Notes under the pieces: model-generated
Told to the model about the DNA's origin: nothing
Database searches by the model: none
Seen by the model: only the letters and a program-made list of their open reading frames with translations
NCBI RefSeq assembly: GCF_000523515.1
Contig: NZ_AWRU01000012.1
Span: 25,128-69,682, forward strand
Source of the DNA: Pedobacter sp. V48
GTDB taxonomy: Bacteria; Bacteroidota; Bacteroidia; Sphingobacteriales; Sphingobacteriaceae
Reading direction: 5' to 3'
DNA length: 44,555 bases
In this document: positions 43,264 to 44,555 of the stretch, one piece after another
How the letters are laid out: each line of letters opens with the position of its first letter
Numbering within the stretch: position 1 is the stretch's first letter
Made by a program: the position numbers and the translations under genes

Positions 43264-43721
43264 GTGTGCGCCTGTCACAGCTCTGAACTTTAGAATGAAA
43301 GTCCGAATGCGTCTTAACAGTAGAAAGCGCTAACCTGAACCAAAGGGTGTCGATCGCAAAGAGGACATCTCGGTCGAAGACTCGATTTTCGTTTATATAT
43401 TTGCTCTATCCTTGGCAATCAAGCTCAAAAATGGTTTTGAGGTTGGCTGCTTGCACAACACCTTTGGGCTTCACGATACACTTTAGCTAATGAATTAGAT
43501 GGATAGACTAGAATTCCTTCGAGCGATGGATATTAGTTCATAAGTTCCTTCTGAACTTACGAACCAATATTGCAAGGGAATTTGCAGTAAAATGCTTTAT
43601 AAGGCACTCTTATGTTTATTAACAGGGGGCATAAAAAAGTACATACTCTTTTAAATATCAAGGAAACAAGGTATTTAAACCATACATGATACCACTTCGT
43701 AGCCGGGTGAATAACTACCGC
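43264..43721. other. Intergenic region without recognisable content
   Basis: About 460 bp between the terminator and the minus-strand secreted protein gene. All frames are broken. No gene remnant, repeat or promoter was recognised. A short frame near 43500 begins MDRLEFLRA like a LysR start but ends after 14 codons, which I regard as chance. Confidence 0.4.
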
Positions 43722-44450
43722 TTAGTTTATTTGCTGAACCTCTAGCGCTGTAACTTGAAACTGCGCTGTATTCGATGGAGTACCACTGGACATTCGTCCC
43801 TCAAGAATCAACTTAGCGCCAGCGGTAAAACTGCCAACATAAGATATAGGAAGAGAATAAAAACCTGGAGGGACTTTTGGTACTTGAGATGAAAAAAGTA
43901 CGGTACTGGTGGTAGAGTTCGTTATTTGAGCAACTACCGTAGGGAGATTACTAGCGTTGCCACTGTAATTTACTATAGCCTGAACCATAGCATCAATCTT
44001 ATATGTACCAGCAACAACAAATGTAAGCGTATTGCCCGATTTGGTCATTTTGCTGGTAATATTGAGTGGCACATTCACAAGGTCGAGTGGACTCGCGGAT
44101 AAAGCAAACGCTGATGGGCTTCCCCATGCCACCAGTACCGTTTGAGGAAGTGTAGACACTACAGGTGTACCTTTCCACCCTGTTCCATAAGCCGGGTATG
44201 TTGCTGTACCGGTAATGCCCGCATTGGTATTGTAAACAACCATACCATCGGTTTTGGTGTCGCCTGTTAGGGTAAAGGTGGTGGTGGCCGTTAGTAATAC
44301 CTTGGGCATCAGCACACCCTTTAAGCTATTGGTTATCTGCAATTGTGCGCTGGCATCGGCTGCGGCACGGGAACCTATATTCGTTTGTGCTTTCAGACCA
44401 CTTATGCCTACTATTAATACTACTGCAAAAATTACAATTCGTTTGTTCAT
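43722..44450 (-). CDS. Secreted protein with C1q/TNF-like jelly-roll domain
   Basis: A 242-residue protein with a signal peptide (IVIFAVVLIVGISGLKAQ). After it comes the Bacteroidota surface-protein pattern NIGS..ADASAQLQI and KGVLMPKVLLTAT, as in proteins with Gly/Thr-rich stalk repeats. The C-terminal part (about 115-240) has the layout of a C1q-like beta-sandwich (TKSGNTLTFVVAGTYKIDAM, FYSLPISYVGSFTAGAKLIL). Probably exported, perhaps surface-bound. No sorting domain of the T9SS type can be seen at the C-terminus. Ligand unknown. Confidence 0.75.
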   Translation of the reverse strand: MNKRIVIFAVVLIVGISGLKAQTNIGSRAAADASAQLQITNSLKGVLMPKVLLTATTTFTLTGDTKTDGMVVYNTNAGITGTATYPAYGTGWKGTPVVSTLPQTVLVAWGSPSAFALSASPLDLVNVPLNITSKMTKSGNTLTFVVAGTYKIDAMVQAIVNYSGNASNLPTVVAQITNSTTSTVLFSSQVPKVPPGFYSLPISYVGSFTAGAKLILEGRMSSGTPSNTAQFQVTALEVQQIN

Positions 44451-44555
44451 TGTTGTTTGTGGTTTATTGTTTGGTTAGTTTTTATTATTTGAGATCAGGT
44501 TGGGAGAAGATATTCACTATTACCTTCGAGATAACTTTATTACCTGAACTGTGGG

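Noticed and set aside
43500..43545. Short LysR-like start MDRLEFLRA
   Set aside because: Only nine residues fit, a stop follows after 14 codons, and nothing downstream continues the match.

Overview
The window looks like chromosomal DNA of a Bacteroidota bacterium of the Sphingobacteriaceae type (Pedobacter or Mucilaginibacter-like). The reasons are: a hybrid two-component regulator with Reg_prop/Y_Y_Y sensor and AraC output, which is almost confined to this phylum; a secreted GH10/GH43/esterase set typical of plant-polysaccharide users; promoter sequences of the TTTG-N19-TAnnTTTG form; AT-rich leaders with few Shine-Dalgarno sites; and Bacteroidota-type small proteins (DUF6766-like, DUF937, lmo0937-like). 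The species assignment is inference from sequence character only. No rRNA, tRNA, CRISPR array, insertion sequence or origin was seen.

Layout. 1-4.4 kb: a signalling patch with the tail of a stand-alone receiver, a large PAS/GAF histidine kinase, a frameshifted receiver, and an intergenic stretch that hides an Hsp20 tail and a dead receiver. 4.5-7.6 kb: an acidic small protein overlapping a WYL regulator, an NmrA-like reductase, and a Crp/Fnr regulator followed by a SugE/Gdx-type SMR exporter. 8.1-21.6 kb: a carbohydrate block. A GH2 enzyme is on the plus strand. On the minus strand are a GH43, a GH10 xylanase, a 1394-residue hybrid two-component regulator, a SASA-type acetylesterase, a CE1-type esterase and a second GH43. 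Together these can bind, cut and deacylate xylan and release xylose or arabinose. No SusC/SusD pair is present inside the block.

21.9-44.5 kb: a mosaic of small stress, envelope and signalling genes. Intact members include a glycolipid-binding domain protein, a DUF892 ferritin-like protein, a low-affinity iron permease family protein, an lmo0937-like membrane peptide, a CinA family protein, a stand-alone receiver, a FAD/Rieske oxidoreductase, a GH130 enzyme, a PAS histidine kinase, a cold-shock protein, Hsp20, and a DUF937/BON/SH3 operon. Two minus- or plus-strand operons contain large proteins of unknown role: 26.8-31.0 kb (glycosidase-like toroid candidate, SDR, duplicated DUF6766 membrane protein, CinA) and 36.9-33.6 kb (GH130, unknown, FAD/Rieske).

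The most striking property is the density of broken genes. I count at least fourteen remnants of recognisable families (receivers, kinases, Hsp20, SDRs, SemiSWEET, DUF3175, CinA, TesA-like esterase, DJ-1/PfpI). Several lie next to intact members of the same family, and one is a fusion of two unrelated fragments. Some of the single-base frameshifts could be sequencing errors, but those combining stops, truncations and chimeric joins look like real decay.
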